A stretch of 48,143 nt of DNA from CAG-177 sp003514385 (GTDB taxonomy: Bacteria > Bacillota > Clostridia > Oscillospirales > Acutalibacteraceae), in NCBI GenBank assembly GCA_051920445.1, contig JBPPLN010000004.1, positions 1 through 48,143 on the forward strand, written 5' to 3'. The notes beneath the pieces were generated by a model that did not search any database, had not been told where the DNA came from, and saw nothing but the letters and a program-made list of their open reading frames with translations. Positions 36,463-44,711 of the stretch are shown one piece after another. A program made the position numbers and the translations under genes. How positions within the stretch are numbered: the first letter of the stretch is position 1; every line of letters begins with the position of its first letter.

Positions 36463-37544
36463 ACTCCCCTCCTTTTTTTACGCCCAAAAAGCCCTTTTTT
36501 CACCGGTTTGGAGACGCTCAGATTTTCTACTTTAATAATCTGCTTGTAGAGGTTATTTCTATCGGCTCTATATTGGCTAAAATCCGGTGCATATCCGGGA
36601 AATATGGTCTTTTTTGCTTTTTGCTGCATGAGTTCCATTATTTCTGCGTGTTCAGATACATCGCAAAAATTAAAAATATAGTAGGCGTCGTTAAGAAGTG
36701 TTTTCCCGATAACAGCGTTTGTTGCAGCCCATTCATTAGGGGCAGTACCGCATACAATAATTGGAATATCTTTTTCGATAAAAGAAATCGCATTGAAATA
36801 AGGATCGTCAGCACTTCCATAATCAAAAACGAAAAAGTCATAATCTCGTTTGAGAATATCGGATAGTTGTTCTTGTTTAAAATAGAAATCTACGTTTTTA
36901 TATGTAATTCTCTCAACCCCCTTATTCTCATAAATAATATCCTCGTATATTTTGGCAAGATCAACGACAAAGCCGTTATTATTCATTTCGATATATGCGG
37001 CTTTATATCCGTTGAATTGAAGATATTTAATGATTTGGACAGCCTGTGTGGTTGTGCCGATCCGCCGGCAAGCACCGCATAAAGAAATCGTTTTATACCT
37101 TCTGCTTTGTGGAAGAGTTGTTTCCTGTGCCGGTGTTATCGGTGCAGTATTTTCTATTTGCTGCGGTTCCGATTGATTGCTTTGCAAGCAGCTCTTAAAC
37201 TGCCCTCTTTGCATTGCCGGTGTAACCCCTGTGATAAATCGTGTCATTCCGGCAGAGCTCAGGGCATATAGTATTTCTGAATTTGTCTGAAATCCCGGTG
37301 CAAAAATAATAATCGGAACGGCAATGGTTGTATAAACGCTTTTTAGTTCACTGCTGATGTCAACAGCAGTATCGATAAACTGCGTTATATCAATCACGAT
37401 GTAATCGTAATTATTTTCGGCCATAACAGCCTTTGCTTCGCTTATATGCGGCAGAAAACCGGTATATTTAATTTGATTTCCCGTTTCTGCCGCAATATCT
37501 TCAAGAAAAAATCCTTTGCCTTCGTCTCCAACAAATAAAATCAT
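36459..37544 (-). CDS. CpaE/TadZ-like protein with degenerate P-loop
   Basis: This 361-residue protein has an N-terminal receiver-like domain (about 1-125, with YDYIVIDITQFID). A MinD/ParA-fold domain begins at about residue 150. Its P-loop reads GACRRIGTTTQA and lacks the usual Lys pair, and YDFFVFDYGSADD stands at the Walker B position. This arrangement matches CpaE/TadZ, which localise pilus machines. A similar job, placing the transfer apparatus at a cell site, is plausible. It overlaps the gene upstream by 4 bp. Confidence 0.65.
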   Translation of the reverse strand: MILFVGDEGKGFFLEDIAAETGNQIKYTGFLPHISEAKAVMAENNYDYIVIDITQFIDTAVDISSELKSVYTTIAVPIIIFAPGFQTNSEILYALSSAGMTRFITGVTPAMQRGQFKSCLQSNQSEPQQIENTAPITPAQETTLPQSRRYKTISLCGACRRIGTTTQAVQIIKYLQFNGYKAAYIEMNNNGFVVDLAKIYEDIIYENKGVERITYKNVDFYFKQEQLSDILKRDYDFFVFDYGSADDPYFNAISFIEKDIPIIVCGTAPNEWAATNAVIGKTLLNDAYYIFNFCDVSEHAEIMELMQQKAKKTIFPGYAPDFSQYRADRNNLYKQIIKVENLSVSKPVKKGLFGRKKRRGV

Positions 37545-39247
37545 CTTACTACCTCTCTTGACTTTATTATTGCTCTCTGATTTTGATATACTTTGTTACA
37601 GTATTGAGATACAAAACTCTGTTGTATTTCGTTACGAATTGGCCGTCCGTTACATTTTCTGACGTATTTATTGATATTCTCAACACACTGCTTGATCTGC
37701 GGGTACGTGTACTTTTTAAAGTAGAATTTATTATCGTGCAAAAGATCCTGAATCTGCGTATCGATCCTGACAGAATCGGCATAATCATGAATCCTGCCTT
37801 CACTCTCATAATTTCTCCCGCGCTCTACAAAAACATTAAAGTTATTTTGCTTTTTAAAGCGGTCGGTTACTTTTTGTTTAAACGCCGGATCGGTTTCTTT
37901 TACATAAATGTTATTTAAAAGAATCGGTGAATCCGTTACGATAACTTCTACTTTCCCCATTAATCGCTGAACACGGCGATCCTGTTCTTCAAACAGTTTA
38001 CTTTGATTTTTAACCGAGCCGTCCAGCATTTCAAAGTTATTATCCCAGACATACTCTTTTGCGACTTCCGGGACATATTCAACAACAAGCCCTTTTTTCT
38101 TTAATGCGCTTGCTACTTCCCATGCGCATGTTGTTTTACCTGCACCCGGCCCGGCAAACATATTTACTACAACGGTATTAAATTTTTGCTTTTGTTGAGG
38201 GATGTTTGTCTTTTCAGTTTCCGGTTGCTTTATGTTCTGCTGCTCAGTTGATTTTCCTTTACTGAATAGATCTTCAAGTTTTAATCTATTATCGACCTGC
38301 GTGATAATATTTACTTCTTGTTTTGCGCCATTCACATAGGCAGCATAAGGAAAGCCAAAATCGCTGTTAGCGTGTGTCCACTCGCTGTACTTCACTTTTT
38401 TATAGATTAAATTTTTGTTTTGTTTGGCGGATTCTTTTTTTAAATCCATATAATTGATGTTGCCGACTTCAAACTCAATTTTTCCGTTTAGAATATCGTT
38501 TAAATCTTTTTTCACGTTATACTGTTTTGGTGTAAAATTAAGCAAAGATTTATCGGTAATAGCACGTTGCATAATTTCTTCCGTCTTTTGTAACTCGTCC
38601 AGCTCACTTGTCAGCTCTTGTACCATTGAATCAGTAAGATCCGCACCAAAACCAGAGCAAAGTAAATACGAAGTATAAAGATTGCGATAATAGATATTAC
38701 GACATTCAACAACTTGCGGAACGGCTACATTTTTCAGCATGTTGTGATAGGTCTTGGGCTCTGATTCTGCAAGTTCTTGAACTGTCATACGGTATCGTTC
38801 TGCAAACTCCCTTGTCTTTTCAAGCCCAAAGCGTTCAATATCAAAGGAAAAATTTTTACTTACCATATCCGCCTGAACACCTATCTTGGCATATTGCGCA
38901 TTTGTCGGTAAAATTCTTTGGCCTGTTTTTTCCGGCGCGATACCGTATCTCTCTGCAAGCATTTGAATTGCATCTTTAAATTCGCAATTAGAAAGATATT
39001 GAACTAAGTTAATGACGTTTCCGCCTCTATTGGCATCGCCATAGTCGCAAAAGCTGTTAGTATCAAGATACAGACAACAAGAGGGCGTCTTTTCATCACG
39101 AATGGCACAATAAGCTCTTGTTCTTCCGTTTTTCTGTACTTCTATTCCGTATAAATCGCTCAATACATCCGTTATTGGTATTTCCTTAATCTTATCAAGA
39201 TCATAATACCCGGAATGCGAATGAGTATTTGAAAATGAACGTCTCAT
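37541..39247 (-). CDS. primase-like zinc-finger/P-loop kinase fusion protein
   Basis: This 568-residue protein begins with a CHC2-type primase zinc-finger-like region (about 22-95: ITDVLSDLYGIEV...AYCAIRDEKTPSCCLYLDTNSFCDYGDANRGGNVINLVQYL). The usual second-position histidine is not evident. A helical middle (about 110-330) follows. The C-terminal AAA/kinase-like domain has Walker A FAGPGAGKTTCAWEVASAL (about 373-391) and VEVIVTDSP as a probable Walker B. The combination suggests a DNA- or nucleotide-handling enzyme of the transfer operon. It overlaps the next gene by 4 bp. Confidence 0.68.
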   Translation of the reverse strand: MRRSFSNTHSHSGYYDLDKIKEIPITDVLSDLYGIEVQKNGRTRAYCAIRDEKTPSCCLYLDTNSFCDYGDANRGGNVINLVQYLSNCEFKDAIQMLAERYGIAPEKTGQRILPTNAQYAKIGVQADMVSKNFSFDIERFGLEKTREFAERYRMTVQELAESEPKTYHNMLKNVAVPQVVECRNIYYRNLYTSYLLCSGFGADLTDSMVQELTSELDELQKTEEIMQRAITDKSLLNFTPKQYNVKKDLNDILNGKIEFEVGNINYMDLKKESAKQNKNLIYKKVKYSEWTHANSDFGFPYAAYVNGAKQEVNIITQVDNRLKLEDLFSKGKSTEQQNIKQPETEKTNIPQQKQKFNTVVVNMFAGPGAGKTTCAWEVASALKKKGLVVEYVPEVAKEYVWDNNFEMLDGSVKNQSKLFEEQDRRVQRLMGKVEVIVTDSPILLNNIYVKETDPAFKQKVTDRFKKQNNFNVFVERGRNYESEGRIHDYADSVRIDTQIQDLLHDNKFYFKKYTYPQIKQCVENINKYVRKCNGRPIRNEIQQSFVSQYCNKVYQNQRAIIKSREVVR

Positions 39248-39263
39248 ATACCTACCTTCTTTT

Positions 39264-39328
39264 TGTAATTCATTTTTTCGAGCCGGTTCAGCTGATCGGC
39301 CGCGCTGCAGCGCAGTTTTTGAATTACA
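39264..39328. repeat. E element, copy 7 (65 bp)
   Basis: TGTAATTCATTT...TTTTTGAATTACA, exactly 65 bp. Its reverse complement nearly matches copy 2. It fills the gap between the transfer genes 39329-40180 and 37541-39247. Confidence 0.88.
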
Positions 39329-40180
39329 TTATTTTAGTTGTGAAATTTGTTCCTGTGTTAATTTGATTCGGTTTTGGTTTTCAAGGATCTGTGCGTTCAG
39401 ATCTTCGATTGCCTCATTTTCCGTTTCAATTAAAGCCTTATTATTCTGAATCTGATTATCAATTTCCTGTATCTCCGATTCAGTCCTGAAAGGTCTTGAT
39501 TCATTCAGTTCCTTATTTTGTGCCTCGATATTGGCAATCCGCGTTTGTTTGTTGCTGATTTCTTCCCTAAACTGCTGAATCTGCTCTTGGTAGGTCGTTA
39601 TATTCCTTACCAAACGGTTAATCTGATATTCTGTCCGTGTGAGAATTTCAAGATTATCCACCTTTTCAACAGAATCAGGATTTGTATAGAGGCGTAAGAT
39701 ATTATTTTCATCACCCGGCAAAGCAATCTGCAAAGAAATGATATTAAAGTCTTTCGGAATACCGTCAATTTGTAAAATCAGCAAAGAAGTATCGTTAATT
39801 ACTTTAGTAACGGTCGGTCTTGAGCTTGGATCTGTCCGCACCAAAACTTTATAATCGGTCATACCGTCATAAGCGGTGTTTTCAATATCAAGCTCAACTT
39901 CCATTCTGTTTTGCTTTTCAGAATACTGCCAACGCACAATTGTAAATGTATGTTCATTATCAAGGGTATTGGGCGTGTTCAGCTCCGTGACCTTATATTC
40001 TGATGTATCAGTAGGCATATAAAGAGGTGAAGTAAAGAAAACAGCATAACCGCCTATGAAAACAACAAGAAAAATAATTAAAATCGAATTTTTGAATTTC
40101 TTAGAGTTTATAAGGTTGTGGATAAATCCATATACGCCCGAACTCTTATTATCTTTCTTCTTCTGTTCAAAAAAGCTCAT
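39329..40180 (-). CDS. membrane protein with C-terminal coiled coil
   Basis: This 283-residue protein has one N-terminal transmembrane helix (about 31-52) and an extracellular beta-rich domain (about 75-180). A long coiled coil follows (about 190-283: NRLVRNITTYQEQIQQFREEISNKQTRIANIEAQ...). The topology suits a structural subunit of the transfer envelope complex. The ATG follows AAGGGAGAACGCAG. No family is recognised. Confidence 0.65.
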   Translation of the reverse strand: MSFFEQKKKDNKSSGVYGFIHNLINSKKFKNSILIIFLVVFIGGYAVFFTSPLYMPTDTSEYKVTELNTPNTLDNEHTFTIVRWQYSEKQNRMEVELDIENTAYDGMTDYKVLVRTDPSSRPTVTKVINDTSLLILQIDGIPKDFNIISLQIALPGDENNILRLYTNPDSVEKVDNLEILTRTEYQINRLVRNITTYQEQIQQFREEISNKQTRIANIEAQNKELNESRPFRTESEIQEIDNQIQNNKALIETENEAIEDLNAQILENQNRIKLTQEQISQLK

Positions 40181-40195
40181 CTGCGTTCTCCCTTT

Positions 40196-40768
40196 TTAAT
40201 TGATATATCGGATGGTCGTATTTTCAAGGATTTCTGATACAAGCCAACTGCCGGATTGATAAGTCATTTCGATATGAAAAAGAAACGGTGTGGATGAGCT
40301 GCCTGTTGAACTGTCTACATCAAAATCCGCTAAAATCAAAACATCACACTGTGTATCGGATATTTTGTCGTAATAGACGTTTTCGTTATTAATCGTTACT
40401 TTGTATGTAGACGTTGTTTGCGACCATCTATAATCATCTGTACTGTATAATTCCTTATATGCCTCATCTGTCATAAGGGGCTTAATGTTTTGTTCCTGAT
40501 CGGCGCCATAAAAGGTATTAAGGAAAAACATAGCCTTTTCCTTTATCTCATCCTGATTATTGGTCTGAGCGCCTTCTATTTGATCCTGTAACGCCTGTAC
40601 TTCCCCTTGCAGACGTGTTATCGTTTGTTCATGATCCGTGCAGGATTCGCGCTGTTCAAGTTCTTCTCTCATATTGGCATAACGAACAGCGAAAAAACCT
40701 GTAAGAGTAATCAGTATCACAAACACAATTGCAATTATGACTATTCCTTTTGTTTTCTTATTCATCAT
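40196..40768 (-). CDS. VirB8/TcpC-like membrane protein with NTF2-like domain
   Basis: From the ATG at 40768 this is 190 residues. It has an N-terminal transmembrane helix (about 7-27), a short coiled coil (about 30-70) and a C-terminal domain of about 110 residues with a VirB8/NTF2-like pattern (AMFFLNTFYG...SGSWLVSEILENTTI). VirB8-type proteins form the periplasmic-side or wall-side scaffold of type IV secretion systems. It overlaps the end of the peptidase gene upstream, so it is translationally coupled. Confidence 0.65.
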   Translation of the reverse strand: MMNKKTKGIVIIAIVFVILITLTGFFAVRYANMREELEQRESCTDHEQTITRLQGEVQALQDQIEGAQTNNQDEIKEKAMFFLNTFYGADQEQNIKPLMTDEAYKELYSTDDYRWSQTTSTYKVTINNENVYYDKISDTQCDVLILADFDVDSSTGSSSTPFLFHIEMTYQSGSWLVSEILENTTIRYIN

Positions 40769-40775
40769 AAAAACC

Positions 40776-41774
40776 TCAATCTGCTTTTGCATTGCCTTCT
40801 AAATAATCCATAGCGTCTACCGCTTTTCCGTTTACTCTGATTTCAAAGTGGCAGTGGTTTCCGGTCGAATTTCCTGTAGAACCGACATAAGCAATGACAT
40901 CACCCTGTTTAACAGTGTCCCCTGCTTTAACTGCAAAACTTGTGTTATGCGCGTAATATGTGGTGTATTGCGCATTGTGCCGGATAACAACACAATTGCC
41001 GTAGCCGCCCTTTTCTCTGGCCTCTATGACAACACCATCCATACTCGCAAGAACCGGTGTATTTTTCGGCGCCGGAAAATCCGTCCCGGAATGGAGTTCA
41101 TATTGACCGGTGGTAGGAGAATAGCGATACCCGTAAGGCGATGAAATAGAATGATAATCTTTTAAAGGATATTTAAAATCTCCGCTGCCATTCAGAGAAG
41201 ATAGATACGCTGCAACTTGATTTGCAAAGTCATAAGTAAAATGATCCCCTAAATTATTTTCGGTACAATAAGCCTCGGCGTTCTCCGGGCTATATGTACC
41301 ACCGCAATAATCTATGTAACCTCGGTCGATATGATAGGCTTGATAAACGATAAGCAATTTATCAGAATCCGTTGTTCCGGTTACACCGGCTAATTCAAGT
41401 AGTTTTTTAAATTCCTGTACGCCACATTGAATGGAATAATCAGGATCGGTTATCATGCCGCGCTGTTTTGGGTATTCTGTATTAAATTCAAATTCTCCTG
41501 CGTTCATAACGTCTGTTCCAACGCCGGATGTAGATACCTGCATAATACAGAGCAAATGGTCTACATAATCGCTTATATCGTAATCTTCCGCATACTTTTC
41601 AACCGTACCTCGGTATGCTTCCACTTCATCGGATAAACCGCCGGATATTGATTCATAATCTGTAGATTGGTTGCCGACTATTACAGTAGCAGCCCCTACA
41701 ACGATGCAAATCAAAAGAAAAAGCGCAAAGACAACAGCCGGTACGACGATATATTTAATCAGTTTTGCTTTCAT
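40776..41774 (-). CDS. cell-wall hydrolase: degenerate lysozyme-like domain plus M23 peptidase
   Basis: This 332-residue protein has a transmembrane helix at about 9-33. A CwlT-type lysozyme-like domain (about 50-195) follows, then an M23 endopeptidase domain (about 205-325) with HSGTD (His228, Asp232) and HCHFEIR (His307, His309). Such hydrolases open peptidoglycan for the transfer channel. In active CwlT-like domains the segment reads M-Q-x-E-S-G-G. Here it is MQVSTSG, so the catalytic Glu is replaced by Ser81 and only the peptidase is likely to be active. It lies between VirB4 and the VirB8-like gene. Confidence 0.85.
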   Translation of the reverse strand: MKAKLIKYIVVPAVVFALFLLICIVVGAATVIVGNQSTDYESISGGLSDEVEAYRGTVEKYAEDYDISDYVDHLLCIMQVSTSGVGTDVMNAGEFEFNTEYPKQRGMITDPDYSIQCGVQEFKKLLELAGVTGTTDSDKLLIVYQAYHIDRGYIDYCGGTYSPENAEAYCTENNLGDHFTYDFANQVAAYLSSLNGSGDFKYPLKDYHSISSPYGYRYSPTTGQYELHSGTDFPAPKNTPVLASMDGVVIEAREKGGYGNCVVIRHNAQYTTYYAHNTSFAVKAGDTVKQGDVIAYVGSTGNSTGNHCHFEIRVNGKAVDAMDYLEGNAKAD

Positions 41775-41777
41775 CGT

Positions 41778-43694
41778 TTATACGCCGCCTGTAAATAATT
41801 TATCTTCGTCCCCTGTAAGCTGGATTTGAAAATGAATGTTTCTGTCTCCGGCGATATTTAAAATGGTTTCGCCGGTTTCAAAATTCGGTATGCTGTTGAT
41901 TTCAGAATCCGTCATGGATTTTCCGAAAATTCGCTCTATCAATTCTGTAGATGACTGTTTCATCAGAAATTTATATTGCAGCAGTTCAAACAGCGTCTTA
42001 ATTTGCTCAACGCCGCTGTTGGTCGAGTTCTCCGGGAAAAAGTCGCGTACATTTTGAGAAGCGAACAGAAACGATGTAAAATACTTTCTTGCTTCGCGTA
42101 CCATCGTTAGAATCTGCTGAACAGCAAATAACTTGTTTGCATTAATCGTCCTATGGGCTTCGTCAAAAATGATAAGCGAATGAATAATATCTTCCCATTG
42201 AATTTTTCCGCTTTCATAGTCATGGTACATTTTTGAACCTATTTGCACGGCGTTGCCCCAACAAAAGAACAATGCGTTATAGATCTGAAGATCAAAAATC
42301 TCCGGCTTCATATCTTTTAAATTTGTAATATTAAAATAGACGATCTGCGCGCCGGAAATATTATCAATTGAAGTGTGGCCGTCTACAATTTTTCCGAAAT
42401 TCTTGACGGTATTAGAAATTACAACGCGAATATTATCTATCGCGTTCATGCGCTTCTGTATAATACCTTTTTGAATTTCATTTTGAGGAACTTTTACATT
42501 CTCCACAAGCCGGTTGAGATAGTTCAGATAATCAGACCAAATAGGATATTGACTGCTCGGCAGTCCGGTTAGCTTACAGTTCGGATCGTCTGCATTAAAT
42601 CCAAATTCCGCGTACATTTCATTAATGGTTTCCTCAAATATATTAGTCTCGTACTGATCCGCTTTCGGCGATAGAAACATGTATATCGTTTTTAATTTTG
42701 AAATGTGTGCCGAGTATGAAACGCTTTCATTTTCATCTGTTGAAATGACTTCAAGCGCATTAATGATTCCATCCGTTCCGTCTAAAGCAATTACCGTACC
42801 GCCCAAAGTTACAATCAGCCGGGTAAATTCACCGGACACATCAAAGCCTCTGATATAGTCGCCTCGTACAGCTCTGTCCTTTATTAATTTTTTAAGCGTT
42901 GTTGATTTACCGGAACCGAGCGTACCAAACAGTGCAGCGGAATAATGCGTCCTTAATGAATTTCTAAGAAACAAATCAAATAAAACGCTTCCCCCGGTGG
43001 ACATTGTGTAACCTAAAAGACCGCCGTTTGGATCGCTGAGAGAATCAAAATGAAACGGATTGCCGCCGGCAAGCGTATTTGACGGTACCGGCTGTCCTAT
43101 TCGCTTATACTGCGTATTATTTTGCGTTGTATAAGACTGATAAAACGATTTCCATTCTGCCGCGCCTTCATTCAAAAAAACAGAACCCTTGTAGTCGTTA
43201 ATATCAAGATATTTAATCTTCTTTGCAATTTCTTTTTCTAAATCTTCTTTAGTACGGTTTGCAATAAAGATCCTTGTCGAAATATCTTTCACCGTTTCGC
43301 CCATTGAAGAAATTTCGTTATTCAAATTATCGAGTTCCCAATATTTTTGCTGTGCGTCCTTTTGTTCAGTCAGCTCTTTTGCGTTTTGATAACGGAAATT
43401 CTGTTCTTTGGCCGAACGGTTTATATTTTGCTTAACTTCATTTATATCCTCAGTCTGAATGTCTACCGTTACTATGGAATTGCTCACATTCGTAAGCTGT
43501 GCCAGCCAATGACGTGTTGGATGTTTAACATACGATGACAAGTGAATACAGCCAACATATCCGTCTCCGAGCGTGATATACTTTTCATCACGCGCTGAAA
43601 GACCGCCTACGGGCTGAATCTGAGAAATCAAATTAGGGTCATAGCCCTTTTCCTTGATAACATCTTCAAGCGTTTTTTGTTTTTTCCCAAACAT
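41778..43694 (-). CDS. VirB4-like conjugation ATPase
   Basis: This 638-residue protein has Walker A LFGTLGSGKSTTLKKL (Lys263) and Walker B LIIFDEAHRTI (Asp511, Glu512). The N-terminal VirB4 domain (about 25-240) contains a helical segment with QNFRYQNAKELTEQ. VirB4 ATPases energise pilus or channel assembly. The ATG at 43694 (MFGKKQKTLED) is chosen because GAGAGGA lies 9 nt upstream; the longer frame to 43808 would run into the gene upstream. It follows the VirB4-associated gene after 4 bp. Confidence 0.93.
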   Translation of the reverse strand: MFGKKQKTLEDVIKEKGYDPNLISQIQPVGGLSARDEKYITLGDGYVGCIHLSSYVKHPTRHWLAQLTNVSNSIVTVDIQTEDINEVKQNINRSAKEQNFRYQNAKELTEQKDAQQKYWELDNLNNEISSMGETVKDISTRIFIANRTKEDLEKEIAKKIKYLDINDYKGSVFLNEGAAEWKSFYQSYTTQNNTQYKRIGQPVPSNTLAGGNPFHFDSLSDPNGGLLGYTMSTGGSVLFDLFLRNSLRTHYSAALFGTLGSGKSTTLKKLIKDRAVRGDYIRGFDVSGEFTRLIVTLGGTVIALDGTDGIINALEVISTDENESVSYSAHISKLKTIYMFLSPKADQYETNIFEETINEMYAEFGFNADDPNCKLTGLPSSQYPIWSDYLNYLNRLVENVKVPQNEIQKGIIQKRMNAIDNIRVVISNTVKNFGKIVDGHTSIDNISGAQIVYFNITNLKDMKPEIFDLQIYNALFFCWGNAVQIGSKMYHDYESGKIQWEDIIHSLIIFDEAHRTINANKLFAVQQILTMVREARKYFTSFLFASQNVRDFFPENSTNSGVEQIKTLFELLQYKFLMKQSSTELIERIFGKSMTDSEINSIPNFETGETILNIAGDRNIHFQIQLTGDEDKLFTGGV

Positions 43695-43698
43695 TTCA

Positions 43699-44259
43699 TC
43701 ATTCCTCTCTTTCACGCCCGAACAAGGTCGCATTTGGATTGTTGAACCTGTAGAGTATCTGTATTTTTTTATCTTTCGGCATTTGCGCGGCAAGGCCGTA
43801 AGTAACAAGGGACGAGCTGATTATATTTCGTGTGTCTTTGAGCTGTTCTTCGCTGTCCGCAAAATACATTAGATAATACTCACGGTCTGAACGGTTTTTC
43901 TCAATAAAAATAAGTTCAGATAAGCTGTTTTCCAAAAATCTTTTAAAGACTGGATTTTTCGTCTGGGCAATCTTGTATTTAAAATACCGTTGCTGCTCTG
44001 CTGTGTTTGTAGGAAAGTTTAAAGAAATCAGTTTTAAATCAGCCGCACAGGTTTTATAGAACTTCGCCCAACGCATATTGAGGTAGTCAACTTCAACATC
44101 GGATTTGCTCATAAGATCGGTAGAAATAACTTGAACAATATCCATGTACTTATTTCCTGCACGCATAACAAATACATTCAAGTCATCCCGGTATCGTTCT
44201 ATCGGAATCAGCGCTGAAGTATCTGCGTCCCTTTTTTCGATATTGCTAAATATACTCAT
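43699..44259 (-). CDS. VirB4-associated protein
   Basis: From the ATG at 44259 (GGAAGGACAAAAC upstream) this is 186 residues. It contains YMDIVQVISTDLMSKSDVEVDYLNMRWAKFY, LKLISLNFPTNTAEQQRYFKYK and REYYLMYFADSEEQLKD. Such segments recur in the N-terminal region of Gram-positive VirB4-type proteins. It could be a separate copy of that region or a dedicated partner of the VirB4 that follows it. The GTG within the A palindrome at 44298 is rejected as a start. Confidence 0.65.
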   Translation of the reverse strand: MSIFSNIEKRDADTSALIPIERYRDDLNVFVMRAGNKYMDIVQVISTDLMSKSDVEVDYLNMRWAKFYKTCAADLKLISLNFPTNTAEQQRYFKYKIAQTKNPVFKRFLENSLSELIFIEKNRSDREYYLMYFADSEEQLKDTRNIISSSLVTYGLAAQMPKDKKIQILYRFNNPNATLFGREREE

Positions 44260-44283
44260 GTTTTGTCCTTCCGTTATCGGGGG

Positions 44284-44297
44284 TGTCAATATTGACA
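44284..44297. promoter_or_regulatory. A palindrome, copy 14
   Basis: A perfect TGTCAATATTGACA with GGGG/CCCC arms, inside the transfer operon, 25 bp upstream of the ATG at 44259. It is paired with a D element at the long spacing. Confidence 0.9.
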
Positions 44298-44316
44298 CCC
44301 CTGCTTTTTATTCATT

Positions 44317-44342
44317 AAAAACCGCATAACTACGGGCTTTTA
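44317..44342. repeat. D element, copy 7
   Basis: AAAACCGCATAACTACGGGC followed by TTTTA, just after the stop of the VirB3-like gene. It is 24 nt from A copy 14 to the aligned base. Confidence 0.6.
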
Positions 44343-44348
44343 TCGGAT

Positions 44349-44711
44349 TTACTTATCTGTTTTTTTTGATTTTTTTAAAGAAAATCCGATTATGTTATCT
44401 ACCTGTAATTTTTGTGCTTTGGGCGGTGAAATCGGATGGTATACCGTTCTGTCTTTCACTATCATATAGATTAGCGACTGATAAATTCTTTTAGGCGGGT
44501 TATAAACCGATTGCCTTGTCAGCAAAAGCGCCATTAGAATATTAAAAATATAGTAGGGGTACTGTAGCCGGTCATCTACAAAAACGTCCAATACCAAAAA
44601 ACAAATAAAGTAGCCTATGCAGAAAAAGAAATCGGTTAAGTATAGTTTCAATGTCGAAGATACTTTCGTTTGCGATTTAAGTTCCTGCGGAATGATATAG
44701 CGATCTGCCAT
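44349..44711 (-). CDS. VirB3-like (DUF5592-type) membrane protein
   Basis: This 120-residue protein has an N-terminal IPQELKSQTKV segment and two adjacent transmembrane helices (about 27-44 and 50-66). A basic cytoplasmic tail with NPPKRIYQSLIYMIVKDRTVYHPI follows. This is the layout of VirB3/DUF5592 proteins that accompany VirB4. Its start overlaps the stop of the VirB6-like gene by one base, and VirB4 genes follow. The order VirB6-VirB3-VirB4 supports the call. Confidence 0.75.
   Translation of the reverse strand: MADRYIIPQELKSQTKVSSTLKLYLTDFFFCIGYFICFLVLDVFVDDRLQYPYYIFNILMALLLTRQSVYNPPKRIYQSLIYMIVKDRTVYHPISPPKAQKLQVDNIIGFSLKKSKKTDK

Noticed and set aside
12625..39328. E elements as integron attC sites
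   Set aside because: They lack the GTTRRRY/RYYYAAC core boxes and no tyrosine integrase is encoded.
2630..44297. A palindromes as a CRISPR array
   Set aside because: The copies are kilobases apart, are fully palindromic 14-mers and lack regular spacers and cas genes.
2630..44297. A palindromes as promoters because they contain TTGACA on both strands
   Set aside because: I checked 17-bp spacings on either strand for copies 1, 2, 3, 7, 8 and 11 and found no consistent -10 box.
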